Source: Shewanella hafniensis
GTDB lineage: Bacteria; Pseudomonadota; Gammaproteobacteria; Enterobacterales; Shewanellaceae
Reading direction: 5' to 3'
Assembly (NCBI RefSeq): GCF_019655335.1
Contig: NZ_BPFD01000002.1
Location: 1-64,000 of the forward strand
DNA: 64,000 nucleotides
Within the stretch, counting starts at the first letter, position 1; each line of letters begins with the position of its first letter. The notes beneath the pieces are model-generated. The model was not told the origin of the DNA, did not search any database, and worked only from the letters and a program-made list of their open reading frames with translations. Below are positions 45,399 to 54,924 of the stretch, one piece after another. The position numbers were made by a program, and so were the translations under genes.

Positions 45399-48300
45399 TT
45401 AGCTAAAGAGCGATAACAATTCATCGGCGCTTCCTTGCCATGTGCCCTTGCCTTTACCTTCGAGAATACTGTCCGCTAGGCTTTGCTTATGCTGCTGCAT
45501 TTCTTGGATTTTTTCTTCTACTGTGCCTTCGGCAATCAGCTTATAGACAAACACGGGCTTATCTTGGCCGATACGATGTGCTCTGTCCGTTGCCTGCTTT
45601 TCCGCCGCTGGATTCCACCAAGGATCATAGTGGATCACAGTATCCGCCGCGGTGAGATTAAGCCCAGTGCCGCCGGCTTTTAAACTGATTAAGAACACAG
45701 GCGTATCGCCCTCTTGGAACTTATCTATCTGCGCTTGGCGCAGGCGAGTTTGCCCAGTGAGCTTACTGTAATCGAGCCCTAAGTCCACCAGCTCTGCTTC
45801 AATCAGGCTAAGCATGCTAGTGAACTGGCTGAAAATTAATATCTTACGCCCCTCTTGCACCATCTCGGGCAAGTTCTGTTTTAGCCAGTCTAACTTAGCA
45901 TTACTCTTCACTTTTTGGGCTTGCTCTAACTTCACCAAGCGCGGATCGCAGCAGGCTTGGCGTAGCTTAAGTAAAGCATCGAGAAACTCGATACGGCTGC
46001 TAGCAACACCTTGAGAGGCAAACAAATCCCGCAGTTTTTTCTCCATCACCAGTCGAATACTCTCGTAGAGATTTCGCTGATCTTTTTCTAACTCTAAGCT
46101 CTGGGAGATTTCGGTTTTAGGGGGTAATTCACCGACCACTTCATCTTTGGTTCGGCGCAGCACAAAAGGCGCAATCCGTTGACTCAAGATTTGCGCTTGT
46201 TCCCTATCGCCATAACGTTCAATTTTGTGCCTAAAGGATTTGTTAAAGAAGGCATTCGTGCCGAGTAGTCCGGGCAAACAAAAGTCCATCAAGGACTTAA
46301 GTTCACCTAAGTGATTTTCAAGCGGCGTACCCGACAGACACAATCTAAACGGCGCTTTAAGAGCTTTAATCACTTGAGTCACTTTCGCCTGCGCATTTTT
46401 AATCTGCTGCGCTTCATCGAGCACGATATGTTCAAACACTTGCCGTTGGTAATAGTCACTATCGCGCACAATCAGCGGATAGGTCGTCACCACAATATCA
46501 AACTCACCTAAGCGCTCGAGCAAAGGCTTACGCAAGGCGCCATGAATGACGACAAGCTTTAACGAAGGTGCAAATTTCGCGGCTTCTTTCGCCCAATTAC
46601 CCACTAAGCTCGTTGGGCAAATAATGAGGCTTGGAGCATGGTTAGCCCCTACGGGTTTTAGCGCTTGCTGCTTGAGTAAAAAGGCCAAGGTTTGAATGGT
46701 TTTCCCTAGCCCCATATCATCGGCCAAAATACCGCCAAGCTGATATTCCTTTAAAAAACAGAGCCAATTCAACCCTTGCTGTTGATACTGACGTAACTCA
46801 GCTTTTAAGTTGTCTGGGACTGCAACCTCTAACACGCCGTTAAAGTTTTCAAGTTTAGTTGCTAAACTGCGCACCCGTTCACCATTAAGCAGGCGAATAT
46901 CACTGTCGGCAAAATCATTTAATAGGTGGGCACGGTATTTAGGCAAAGACACGCTATTGCCTTTGTGACTGTCAAACAGCTCTAAAATAATGCTGATCAG
47001 CGGCTTAATCACGCTAGCTTTGACTTTAAACCAATCGCCATTTGGGCTGGGCAGCAGTAATTCTGCATCATCGGCGGGCTCACCATACTGCTTAAGCCAA
47101 GTGGCAATTAAGGGCAGCATAGGCACTATTTGACCATCGATGTCAGCATTCAGTGACAGAGAAAACCACCCCTCTTGGGTATCATCCAGTTCAATCGCCA
47201 ATGGAGTATCAATCACATTCAAACTGAAATGGTCGGCAAAATGCACTTGGTAGCCCAAGGCCTCTAGCGCTGGGATTTCCTGTTGAATAAAGTGCAACCA
47301 AGCATCAATGGTTTCTGGCAGTGGCCCTAACCCCCAAATACTGACATAGCTGCCACTATTCGGGATAAAAGATGGCGCCAGCTCCACCAGTTCCAATGCC
47401 ATCAAACGATTAATCGCATCCATTTCCGCATCCAGTTGACGCGCGACTTGATAGGTTTTGCCTTGCTGAGTGACTAAGGACAAGGGCTCATCGGGATATT
47501 GGCCGCCAAGCACCACGTCTTGATAAACAAATTCCAGCAGCACTAATGGCTGCGCCATAGCAAACTCGGGTAATTCCTGCGAGGTTAAGGTCAACCAAAC
47601 TTGCAGCGGCACTTGCAGCTCGACAAAATCAATCGAAGCCGGCGTAGGTACGGTTTTCGCAGAAAAATGCTTAATCAGTTTGTGGCTCACTAGTTCAATT
47701 TGTGAGCTAGGCACTGGCGGCATCTGACTGAGTAATAAGAGTTTTTCAACGCTGATCTCTGTCTCTAATGCGCCTATCTTAAAATAATCTAAATCGATAT
47801 AAGTCGGCGGCTCACAGGGGATCAGCTCCCAATTGTCCTTATTAGGCAAGGTTAACTGCATTTGCTTGTGCTCGGCATCCTTATCCAGCCAAATGAATTC
47901 TGGCTTTAACGGTTCACCTCGGGTGAGCGGTAAACGACTCTCTTCCCAAAAACACCGTTCAGTAACAAGCATTTTTTCCAGCGCCATGGCACCTAACTGA
48001 GCTTTAAGATATAGACGCGAGGCTCCGTGACGACGAGTCGACATGATGAGATTGATGATGAGCACGTCTTCGGCGCTAATCCAAGCGGGCATGTAGTATT
48101 GCACATCGGATAACGCGATTTTAGAGCCTTTGTTATAGCCGCCCTTCTTCGCCAGCTTACCTTTTCTTAGTTCAAGGTAAACGCCGTTATCATCTTTGGA
48201 TAACACGTACAGCACGCGGTCGTCATAGAGTAAATCGACATTTGAAACCGTGAGATCATCACTTTCGTCTAGCAGATGTAACCATTGAGCAATACGTTGA

Positions 48301-48620
48301 TCTTCAACGGTTCTATCACTCAGTAAACTGTAAAGCACGGCGGCAATATGCTTGCAATGCCCAGTGGCGGGGCATGAACAGAAGCCGTTCATGATCAACT
48401 TATGGTTCACACTGACGAGGCGAATATCTTGCCGATAGGGCTGGGATTCCGTCCCCATGACGCGACCTTCAATATGACGAAAATCGGCATTCGCTTTGGC
48501 GCTCAAGACCCGTCCTTTCATCACATAATCACGGGCGCGCATTAAGGTTGGCGGCGTGAATAATGACTCAATCGTGGTGCGAGTCAATTGAATAGGTTCT
48601 TGGGGGGACAAGCGATTCAT
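45399..48620 (-). CDS. SWIM-SNF2 family helicase-like ATPase
   Basis: A 1073-residue Snf2/RapA-like DNA translocase. The N-terminus has a SWIM zinc finger (C81, C83, C89, H91 in CSCPATGHCKH); the last 480 residues are the helicase core with Walker A DDMGLGKTIQT (about 632), DEAQQIKN, the motif III GTPLENHLGEL, and the C-terminal HRIGQDKPVFVYKLIAEGT block. The central 400 residues show no known domain. Family members remodel nucleoprotein complexes; the bacterial role is unknown. Start 48620 has AAGG eight bases upstream; the frame is open 21 codons further. Confidence 0.9.
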   Translation of the reverse strand: MNRLSPQEPIQLTRTTIESLFTPPTLMRARDYVMKGRVLSAKANADFRHIEGRVMGTESQPYRQDIRLVSVNHKLIMNGFCSCPATGHCKHIAAVLYSLLSDRTVEDQRIAQWLHLLDESDDLTVSNVDLLYDDRVLYVLSKDDNGVYLELRKGKLAKKGGYNKGSKIALSDVQYYMPAWISAEDVLIINLIMSTRRHGASRLYLKAQLGAMALEKMLVTERCFWEESRLPLTRGEPLKPEFIWLDKDAEHKQMQLTLPNKDNWELIPCEPPTYIDLDYFKIGALETEISVEKLLLLSQMPPVPSSQIELVSHKLIKHFSAKTVPTPASIDFVELQVPLQVWLTLTSQELPEFAMAQPLVLLEFVYQDVVLGGQYPDEPLSLVTQQGKTYQVARQLDAEMDAINRLMALELVELAPSFIPNSGSYVSIWGLGPLPETIDAWLHFIQQEIPALEALGYQVHFADHFSLNVIDTPLAIELDDTQEGWFSLSLNADIDGQIVPMLPLIATWLKQYGEPADDAELLLPSPNGDWFKVKASVIKPLISIILELFDSHKGNSVSLPKYRAHLLNDFADSDIRLLNGERVRSLATKLENFNGVLEVAVPDNLKAELRQYQQQGLNWLCFLKEYQLGGILADDMGLGKTIQTLAFLLKQQALKPVGANHAPSLIICPTSLVGNWAKEAAKFAPSLKLVVIHGALRKPLLERLGEFDIVVTTYPLIVRDSDYYQRQVFEHIVLDEAQQIKNAQAKVTQVIKALKAPFRLCLSGTPLENHLGELKSLMDFCLPGLLGTNAFFNKSFRHKIERYGDREQAQILSQRIAPFVLRRTKDEVVGELPPKTEISQSLELEKDQRNLYESIRLVMEKKLRDLFASQGVASSRIEFLDALLKLRQACCDPRLVKLEQAQKVKSNAKLDWLKQNLPEMVQEGRKILIFSQFTSMLSLIEAELVDLGLDYSKLTGQTRLRQAQIDKFQEGDTPVFLISLKAGGTGLNLTAADTVIHYDPWWNPAAEKQATDRAHRIGQDKPVFVYKLIAEGTVEEKIQEMQQHKQSLADSILEGKGKGTWQGSADELLSLFS

Positions 48621-48889
48621 GTACAAACCTTGAAACTTAAAAATATCGATACCTAACAATAGCAAGCCATTGCCGAGCGACATTTATCAATGAGTTGTGT
48701 GGAATTGTATTGAAAGCCTTGGCCGAAAGCCAGAATGATAACCTCTATCGATAAACTCACCCTGCCTGCAAGATAAAAGAACAGACTTATTCGCAGGCAG
48801 GGCATGGATTTAAAATTGCCAAAAAACATTAATAAATAAGGCGTTAACCTTGCATCCCCCCCCAAGACGTTAACGGTTGCAACCAAGGG
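48621..48889. other. Intergenic upstream of the SNF2 gene
   Basis: About 270 bp with no gene seen. A run of eight C residues lies near 48856-48863 (plus strand). No terminator is evident after the DUF885 gene. Confidence 0.3.
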
Positions 48890-50749
48890 CTAAACTTTTG
48901 CTTTAGCCTCAGTACTTTTTGCATCAGTACTATTTTTATCAGCAATGTAGCGGTCGACCAGTGTTTCTAAGATATCCAAGGGCACAGCACCATTTTTCAG
49001 CACTACATCGTGGAAATCCCTGAGATCGAACTTATCACCTAAGGCCAACTTGGCTTTTTCACGCAGTTCGAGAATTTTCATCATGCCGACTTTATAAGCC
49101 GTCGCTTGACCTGGCATAACGATATAACGCTCAATCTCAGCCGTGACATCGCGATCGGACATGCCAGTATTTTTCTTCATATAGTCAATCGCTTGCTCGC
49201 GAGTCCAACGACTATGATGAATACCCGTATCCACCACTAGACGCACAGCGCGGAACAACTCTGCCTGCAGACGACCAATATTATCAAAGGGATCCTTTTG
49301 AAAACCGAGCTCCCACGCCAAACGTTCGCTATATAAAGCCCAACCTTCAATGTACGCCGTAAAAGGCGCCATCTTACGAATAAGTGGCATACCTTCTAAC
49401 TCCATCGCCACCGCAATTTGGAAATGATGCCCAGGGATCCCCTCGTGGTAGGCTAAAGTGCGCATACCGTATTTAGGCGTGGCCTTGATATCATATAAAT
49501 TGGCATAGAAACGCCCTGGACGACTACCGTCAATCGCGGGCTGCTGATAATAGGCACCCGGTGCTGTTTTCTCTTTAAATTCAGGAATACGCACCACTTC
49601 CATGCCCGCTTCGGGTCGAATACGAAAGGCATCACCGAGTCCCGCATTCACTTCATCAAGAATCGCTTGATAATCAACGAGGATTTGCGCCCTACCCGCA
49701 TCGCTATCCTCGTAGTAAAACTTAGGATCGGCGGCTAATGCTTCAATCGCGACCGAGAAACCTTGGCTTATATCGTAACCTTCAGCGGCTAAGATAGTCA
49801 TGATTTCACTTTGAATGCGATCCACCTCAGCCAGCCCTTTAGCATGGATTTCATCAGCTGTGTAGTTGGTGGTCGTAAAGAACTTCAGCAATTGCTCATA
49901 GGCAAGGTCGCCATTTGGCAGCGCCCAATAACCATCGTCCGTCCCCGCTTTGGCTTGTAACTGGGAAAAATAATCAATAAAGAGTTGATACGCTGGATGC
50001 ACGTAACCTTTAATGTCCGCTTCAGCGGCGGCCAATAAGCGTGCTTGTTCATCGGCACTGATATCCGTGTCAGCCAATTTGGTTTTAAATGAACTATATA
50101 AAATATTGTCTTGAATCGGCGTCGCGACAAAATCATTCATCTCGGTGAGCACCCGCTCAATCACAAACTTAGGCGGAATAATCCCTTTCGCTTCACGGAT
50201 TTTTAAGCCTTCGAGAGTTTGCGCAAACTTAAGTTTCACCTTTTGTAAACGCGACAGATAGTTTTCAGCATCGCCCACCGAGTGCACTTGGTGCTGCGCC
50301 TGCATAAAGCTGGGATAACCGTTTTGCACACCAAACAACTGATTAAGCGGATAGTTATGGTAACGATACGGCTCAGAAACCAGCGCGAAATCGGCAAGAT
50401 ATAGGGCAATATCCTTGGAGATACGTTGATTTTCATCTAAATCCGCATCGGAATAGCTCAGCAAGGTTTCACGCAAATCTCGCACTTGCGCGAAAGTCTT
50501 ATCCATCGCCTCAGGACTATCGTCATCCAACTCGGCGTTATGGCCTGTAATCCCTACCGATTCTAAGAAGCCCAATGAGGTCAAGGTTTCAGGGCTTTCG
50601 AAAGCCATCTTGACCACACTTCTGTCTAGAAACGCGCGAAAGAAAAACGGCTTTTTCGCAAACCATTCATGGGCGGCCAGCGCCACGAATAACAGCACTA
50701 AGACTAAGCTGCCGAGTCCAATCCGTTTTAGTAGTGTTTTCAACATCAT
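48890..50749 (-). CDS. DUF885 family putative metallopeptidase
   Basis: A 619-residue protein with one N-terminal membrane anchor or signal (LGSLVLVLLFVALAAHEWF, about 12-30) and a periplasmic-facing body of the DUF885 type. The zinc-peptidase-like motif is YHEGIPGHHFQIAV (about 438-451), with the family-typical EGWALYSERLAWELGF (about 475-490) and RAVRLVVDTGIHHSRWTREQ. Related proteins are treated as metallopeptidases, but activity is largely unproven. The C-terminus is lysine/serine-rich. Gene is single; two tandem ATGs leave the start uncertain by one codon. Confidence 0.82.
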   Translation of the reverse strand: MMLKTLLKRIGLGSLVLVLLFVALAAHEWFAKKPFFFRAFLDRSVVKMAFESPETLTSLGFLESVGITGHNAELDDDSPEAMDKTFAQVRDLRETLLSYSDADLDENQRISKDIALYLADFALVSEPYRYHNYPLNQLFGVQNGYPSFMQAQHQVHSVGDAENYLSRLQKVKLKFAQTLEGLKIREAKGIIPPKFVIERVLTEMNDFVATPIQDNILYSSFKTKLADTDISADEQARLLAAAEADIKGYVHPAYQLFIDYFSQLQAKAGTDDGYWALPNGDLAYEQLLKFFTTTNYTADEIHAKGLAEVDRIQSEIMTILAAEGYDISQGFSVAIEALAADPKFYYEDSDAGRAQILVDYQAILDEVNAGLGDAFRIRPEAGMEVVRIPEFKEKTAPGAYYQQPAIDGSRPGRFYANLYDIKATPKYGMRTLAYHEGIPGHHFQIAVAMELEGMPLIRKMAPFTAYIEGWALYSERLAWELGFQKDPFDNIGRLQAELFRAVRLVVDTGIHHSRWTREQAIDYMKKNTGMSDRDVTAEIERYIVMPGQATAYKVGMMKILELREKAKLALGDKFDLRDFHDVVLKNGAVPLDILETLVDRYIADKNSTDAKSTEAKAKV

Positions 50750-51317
50750 TCTCCCTTCTTATTATATTGGGTCTACAGTTTTCGCACTGAATCTAAAGCT
50801 CAAGCACGCTGTTATTTTGCTGACGAGAATATCACCAACACAAATAAGCAACAATTTAATAACGTAACTAAGCGTGACTGAATCCTGTCTCTGGCATTCA
50901 GGTCGCCTTTCAACTTCCACAGACACCTAATAGGCAAACTGTCGTCACTCAGTCGCGACAAACAGACAAAATATTTTTTACGCTCGATAACTTTCAAACT
51001 AGCTCCGTATCCAATTGAATATAAACAGTTATAAAGCATCACTTCCACAATATCTTTCTATAACCCACTCTATAGATGAAAGGTATTTCAAAATAAAGCT
51101 ATACAAACCCCTAGAGTGTGTTAATCTGCACTCCGGCCTGTGATTCAGACCTATTTATAAGTAATATTATGTATTTGAAATCCTTCGCTACGCCTGTAAT
51201 ATTTTTTGCTGTCATGAAGCTTTCCACTCATAACTTATCATCAATGTAAATAATTCTATTTCTGGCTAACATACCGCATAATTGCGAATTATTTGTTTGA
51301 AAATTTTGGAGACATTC
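50750..51317. other. Divergent intergenic region with a long cold-shock leader
   Basis: About 570 bp between the DUF885 gene (leftward) and the cold-shock gene (rightward). The last 200 bp upstream of the cold-shock start are AT-rich with several TATTAT-like elements; long 5' leaders that fold at low temperature are common for csp genes. The frame at 50812-51048 (minus) has no support. Confidence 0.4.
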
Positions 51318-51527
51318 ATGTCTAAAACTACTGGTTTAGTAAAATGGTTTAACGAAGATAAAGGTTTCGGTTTTATTTCTCCTGACAATGGTGGCGCTGA
51401 CGCATTCGTTCATTTCCGCGCAATCGTTTCAGAAGGCTTTAAAACTCTTGCTGAAGGTCAAAAGGTTTCTTTTGATATCGAACAAGGCCAAAAAGGTCCT
51501 CAAGCTGCGAACGTAGTTATTCTGTAA
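51318..51527 (+). CDS. Cold-shock domain protein, CspA family
   Basis: A 69-residue OB-fold nucleic-acid-binding protein acting as an RNA chaperone. RNP1 (KGFGFI, about 16-21) and RNP2 (AFVHF, about 30-34) are present, and [20 protein letters not shown] is the usual opening. The ATG at 51318 has GGAGA six bases upstream; the frame is open 12 codons further. It is followed by a good terminator at 51565-51593, shared with the convergent antiporter gene. Confidence 0.95.
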   Translation: MSKTTGLVKWFNEDKGFGFISPDNGGADAFVHFRAIVSEGFKTLAEGQKVSFDIEQGQKGPQAANVVIL

Positions 51528-51564
51528 TTAGACTTTGTCTAATTTAAGTTAACAAGTTCCAGAC

Positions 51565-51593
51565 AAAAATGCCGACACTATGTCGGCATTTTT
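51565..51593. terminator. Bidirectional terminator (csp / antiporter)
   Basis: AAAAATGCCGACA, loop CTA, TGTCGGCATTTTT: a GC stem with T-runs on both sides between convergent genes. Confidence 0.9.
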
Positions 51594-51635
51594 ATATCTG
51601 CAATTCAACCGTATCTAAAAAGCCAGTCTTTGGCT

Positions 51636-53582
51636 TTAGCCGTGCAAGAGTTTAGCCTCGGCTTTCTCAAGTCTTCGTGGTTTACCCACTATCAGTAAAA
51701 TATCCCCTGCACGAAAAACCCAGTCCTGCTCAGGATGTTCCACTTCGGCGCCACTGCGACGAATCGCCCTTAACTCGACTCTTAAGGTTTCCCACATAAT
51801 ATCGGCAACGGTTTTACCAATCGCATCTGCGCCACGCGGTAACGCCACCGCATGCAATGACTCTAAGGTGAAGTCGGTTTCTGTACCGGAAAAAAAACCA
51901 TGTAAAAATTGATAATGATTCCGCCGCTCTGACTCTAAACGTTTTAAAATCCGCGCTAATGGCACACCGCATTGATGCAATACCTGTGACACTAGCATCA
52001 AGCTACCTTCTAAAGATTCTGGGATCACTTGATTGGCACCCGCTTTTTTCAGCAAGTCTAGATCACTGTCGTCTTTAGTTCTGACTAAAATTTTAGCTTC
52101 TGGCGCCAATAACTTACATAAGGGTAGGACGTCTTCTAAACTGCGCGATTCACAAAAAGTGATGACGATCATCTTGGCCTGCTTAACGCCTATTTGTTTT
52201 AACATCGCCCGTTTACACACGTCTCCAAAATAAATCGGTTCGCCAGCACGGCGTGCCTCAGAAACACGAGTCGGATCGAGATCCATCACCAGATAAGGTA
52301 CGGCTTCAGTTTTCAAAAATCGCGCTATGGTCTGCCCTACTCGACCATAACCGAAAATCATCACCAGCTCTTGCTCATCCATTAAAAGTGGTACGACTTC
52401 ATCCACGTGTTTTGCCTGCCGGATCCCCAACACCCACTTAGCAATGTCCACGCTATGGCGAACTAACCAAGGTGCGAGCGACATGGAAAGCACGGCGACC
52501 ATGACCAACATGGTACTGATTTCATTATCTAAAAGTTGATAATTAACCGCTAAAGCCAATACCACAAAACTGAACTCGCCCACTTGGGCTAGGCTCATGG
52601 CCGTACTCATCGAAATTCGAAAAGGCTCGCCTACTAGTCTTAAAATGCCATGAATGATCAACGCTTTACCAAGCACAACCGCCACTAAAACCAGCAATAT
52701 CTGCCACCAGAAACGCATCACTAAGGTAAAGTCCAGCATCATGCCTATGGAGATGAAAAACAGCCCCATCAATAGATCACGAAAAGGCCGGATATCGGCC
52801 TCAAGTTGGCGGCGGTACTGGCTTTCCCCCAGCAGCATACCCGCCATAAATGCCCCCAGCGCCATGGATAATCCCAGCCATTGGGTGAACGCGCCAGTGA
52901 CTAAGGCCACCACCAGCGTTGATAATACGAACAGTTCGTTAGAGCGGGAGCGGGCAACTTCGTCAAAAATCCGCGGCAGTGCCCATTTACCGAAAGCCAT
53001 TAAGAGGAAAAAGGCCAAAATACCTTTCAACAAAGCAAAGGCGATATCCGCAACGATCAAAGGTTCGCCACCATTAGCCAGTAATGGCAATAGGATCAAC
53101 AGCGGCACAACTGCTAAATCCTGGAACAATAAAACACTGACAGAGAGCTCACCGTGACGGCGCCTCAGCCATCCCTGTTCATTGAGTAATTTAAGGACTA
53201 TGGCAGTGGATGATAAAGCGATAGCGGCACCGATAACCAAGGCTTCTACCCAGTTAAGACCACATAATAGGGCCACGCCCATGGTCAACAGGGTCGTGAT
53301 CACCATCTGCGCACTGCCTAAGCCAAATACAGTCCGGCGCATGGCCCATAGCCGCGGCACAGAGAACTCCAAGCCTAAGGTAAACATCAGCAGCACAACC
53401 CCAAGTTCGGCGACGGATTGCATTTGATGCTGGGTAAACCAATGAAAACCGCTTGGTCCACTCACAACACCAGTGAGTAGATAAGCCAGAATTGCAGGTA
53501 ACCCCAAACGACGCAGCACAGCAATGGCCACAATGGCAATCACTAACATAAGTAGTACTTGGATTAAAAAGCTATGTTCCAT
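51636..53582 (-). CDS. CPA2 monovalent cation:proton antiporter with TrkA domains
   Basis: A 648-residue KefB/YbaL-type protein: 12 or so membrane helices over residues 1-380 (the Na+/H+ exchanger fold), a TrkA-N NAD-binding domain (about 400-515, VMIFGYGRVGQTIARFL) and a TrkA-C domain at the C-terminus (ALPRGADAIGKTVADI). It exchanges K+ or Na+ for H+, the exact ion being unpredictable here; no KefF/KefG-like ancillary gene is adjacent. The start 53582 has AGGAG 11 bases upstream, a long spacing; an in-frame TTG 21 bases earlier is unlikely. Confidence 0.88.
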   Translation of the reverse strand: MEHSFLIQVLLMLVIAIVAIAVLRRLGLPAILAYLLTGVVSGPSGFHWFTQHQMQSVAELGVVLLMFTLGLEFSVPRLWAMRRTVFGLGSAQMVITTLLTMGVALLCGLNWVEALVIGAAIALSSTAIVLKLLNEQGWLRRRHGELSVSVLLFQDLAVVPLLILLPLLANGGEPLIVADIAFALLKGILAFFLLMAFGKWALPRIFDEVARSRSNELFVLSTLVVALVTGAFTQWLGLSMALGAFMAGMLLGESQYRRQLEADIRPFRDLLMGLFFISIGMMLDFTLVMRFWWQILLVLVAVVLGKALIIHGILRLVGEPFRISMSTAMSLAQVGEFSFVVLALAVNYQLLDNEISTMLVMVAVLSMSLAPWLVRHSVDIAKWVLGIRQAKHVDEVVPLLMDEQELVMIFGYGRVGQTIARFLKTEAVPYLVMDLDPTRVSEARRAGEPIYFGDVCKRAMLKQIGVKQAKMIVITFCESRSLEDVLPLCKLLAPEAKILVRTKDDSDLDLLKKAGANQVIPESLEGSLMLVSQVLHQCGVPLARILKRLESERRNHYQFLHGFFSGTETDFTLESLHAVALPRGADAIGKTVADIMWETLRVELRAIRRSGAEVEHPEQDWVFRAGDILLIVGKPRRLEKAEAKLLHG

Positions 53583-53752
53583 TGGGGCTATGACTCCTGT
53601 CAAAATGCTGACGTGTCAAAAAAACTAACGCTGAGTTTTAAGCTTAACTGAATGACTAACAAAGACAAATTTTATTAACAAATATTGCGGCACGGTATTT
53701 GCTTAGACTAGATAAGAGATGTATCGCACTAACATTTGCTGGAGTGATGATT

Positions 53753-54643
53753 ATGGACTTTGGCCTAGCGACCGAGCTGTATCCCGACGAATATCGCTAT
53801 CAAACAGAACATTATAGTCCCAATGATAATCCATTGGACTTGATACAAGTGATCCAACAACTGCATGCCAGTTTAGATCCTAGGATAGTCTTTGCCTGCT
53901 ATGGCAAAGTGCTGGGACAACACTTGCCGATCCAAGGCGTGCGCTTAACCTATGGAGAGCACAAATTCAGCTGGGGCAAACGTTATGGTATCAGCGTCAA
54001 ACGACAGCTGATATGTGCAGGTTTGCCGCTGACGATCCAATACCAGTTATTGACGCCACTAACGCCATCACAAGCCTCAAACTTACAGGATATTGAACCG
54101 CTGTTATTGCAACCGTTATTAAATGCGATGCAATATCAAGAAATGTCGATGCAGGCCATGTTTGACTCGCTCACTGGCTTAGGTAATCGCCATTACTACA
54201 GTCAAAGCATCAACAATGCGACCGCCAGAGCCCATAGAAAACAAGGTTCTGTTGCACTCATAGTGCTCGATTTAGATAACTTTAAACAGCTAAATGATAA
54301 ATTCGGCCATAAATGCGGTGATTATATTCTGAAGGAATTTGGCGACATCATTCGTGCAACCATACGTAATACGGATCAAGCCTTCCGTATCGGTGGTGAC
54401 GAATTCGTGATTATTGTCCAAGGTAATATTCATGCGGCAGGCCTATTGTGCGAACGGATTGTCTCGGCCATCAATCTGCACACTAGTTTCACTCAATTTG
54501 GGGTGAGCTGTAGCTTAGGTGTGGCAGAATCACACGATACCATTGAAGCCGAACAACTTTATGAACTTGCCGATAAGGCGCTTTATCAAGCCAAAGCCGC
54601 GGGACGTAACTGCTATAAACTCAGCCAAAATCAATTAGTTTAG
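53753..54643 (+). CDS. Diguanylate cyclase (GGDEF) with intact inhibitory site
   Basis: A 296-residue c-di-GMP synthase. The N-terminal 130 residues show no recognisable domain or signal peptide; the rest is a GGDEF domain with SLTGLGNRHYYSQSIN and the active loop GGDEF. The inhibitory RxxD site is RNTD, exactly five residues before GGDEF, so product inhibition should operate, unlike the cyclase at 1651. Start 53753 is chosen because GGAG lies eight bases upstream; an ATG six bases earlier is too close to it. Confidence 0.88.
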   Translation: MDFGLATELYPDEYRYQTEHYSPNDNPLDLIQVIQQLHASLDPRIVFACYGKVLGQHLPIQGVRLTYGEHKFSWGKRYGISVKRQLICAGLPLTIQYQLLTPLTPSQASNLQDIEPLLLQPLLNAMQYQEMSMQAMFDSLTGLGNRHYYSQSINNATARAHRKQGSVALIVLDLDNFKQLNDKFGHKCGDYILKEFGDIIRATIRNTDQAFRIGGDEFVIIVQGNIHAAGLLCERIVSAINLHTSFTQFGVSCSLGVAESHDTIEAEQLYELADKALYQAKAAGRNCYKLSQNQLV

Positions 54644-54924
54644 ACGCGCAAGGATGCCAAATGAAATGCGATAACAAACTCGCAGCGCGTAATCTGTGAA
54701 GGTTCAAAACAAAAGGAAGATTACTATCTTAAGGTAGATCTCAAGGAAGATTCGAATCAAACTGACGTGCTGCGACCTACGCTTTCTTACTTTGCTGCTT
54801 TCCTACTTCAAAAGAATAATGCTGCAACCACTCACAAAAACTCCAGCGATAACTCCCAACCCACCCCCCTTGCTTCGCCAACAGGCACTTAAACAAGCTC
54901 TTGAAAAAAAGCTTAAACAAGCAC
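54644..54924. other. Convergent intergenic region before tilS
   Basis: About 280 bp between two convergent genes. Repeats of CTTAAACAAGC occur at the tilS side (near 54890 and 54913). No clear intrinsic terminator is visible for either gene. Confidence 0.35.

Noticed and set aside
50812..51048. Minus-strand 78-residue frame upstream of the DUF885 gene
   Set aside because: Amino acid composition is not convincing, no ribosome-binding site, AT-rich intergenic context.
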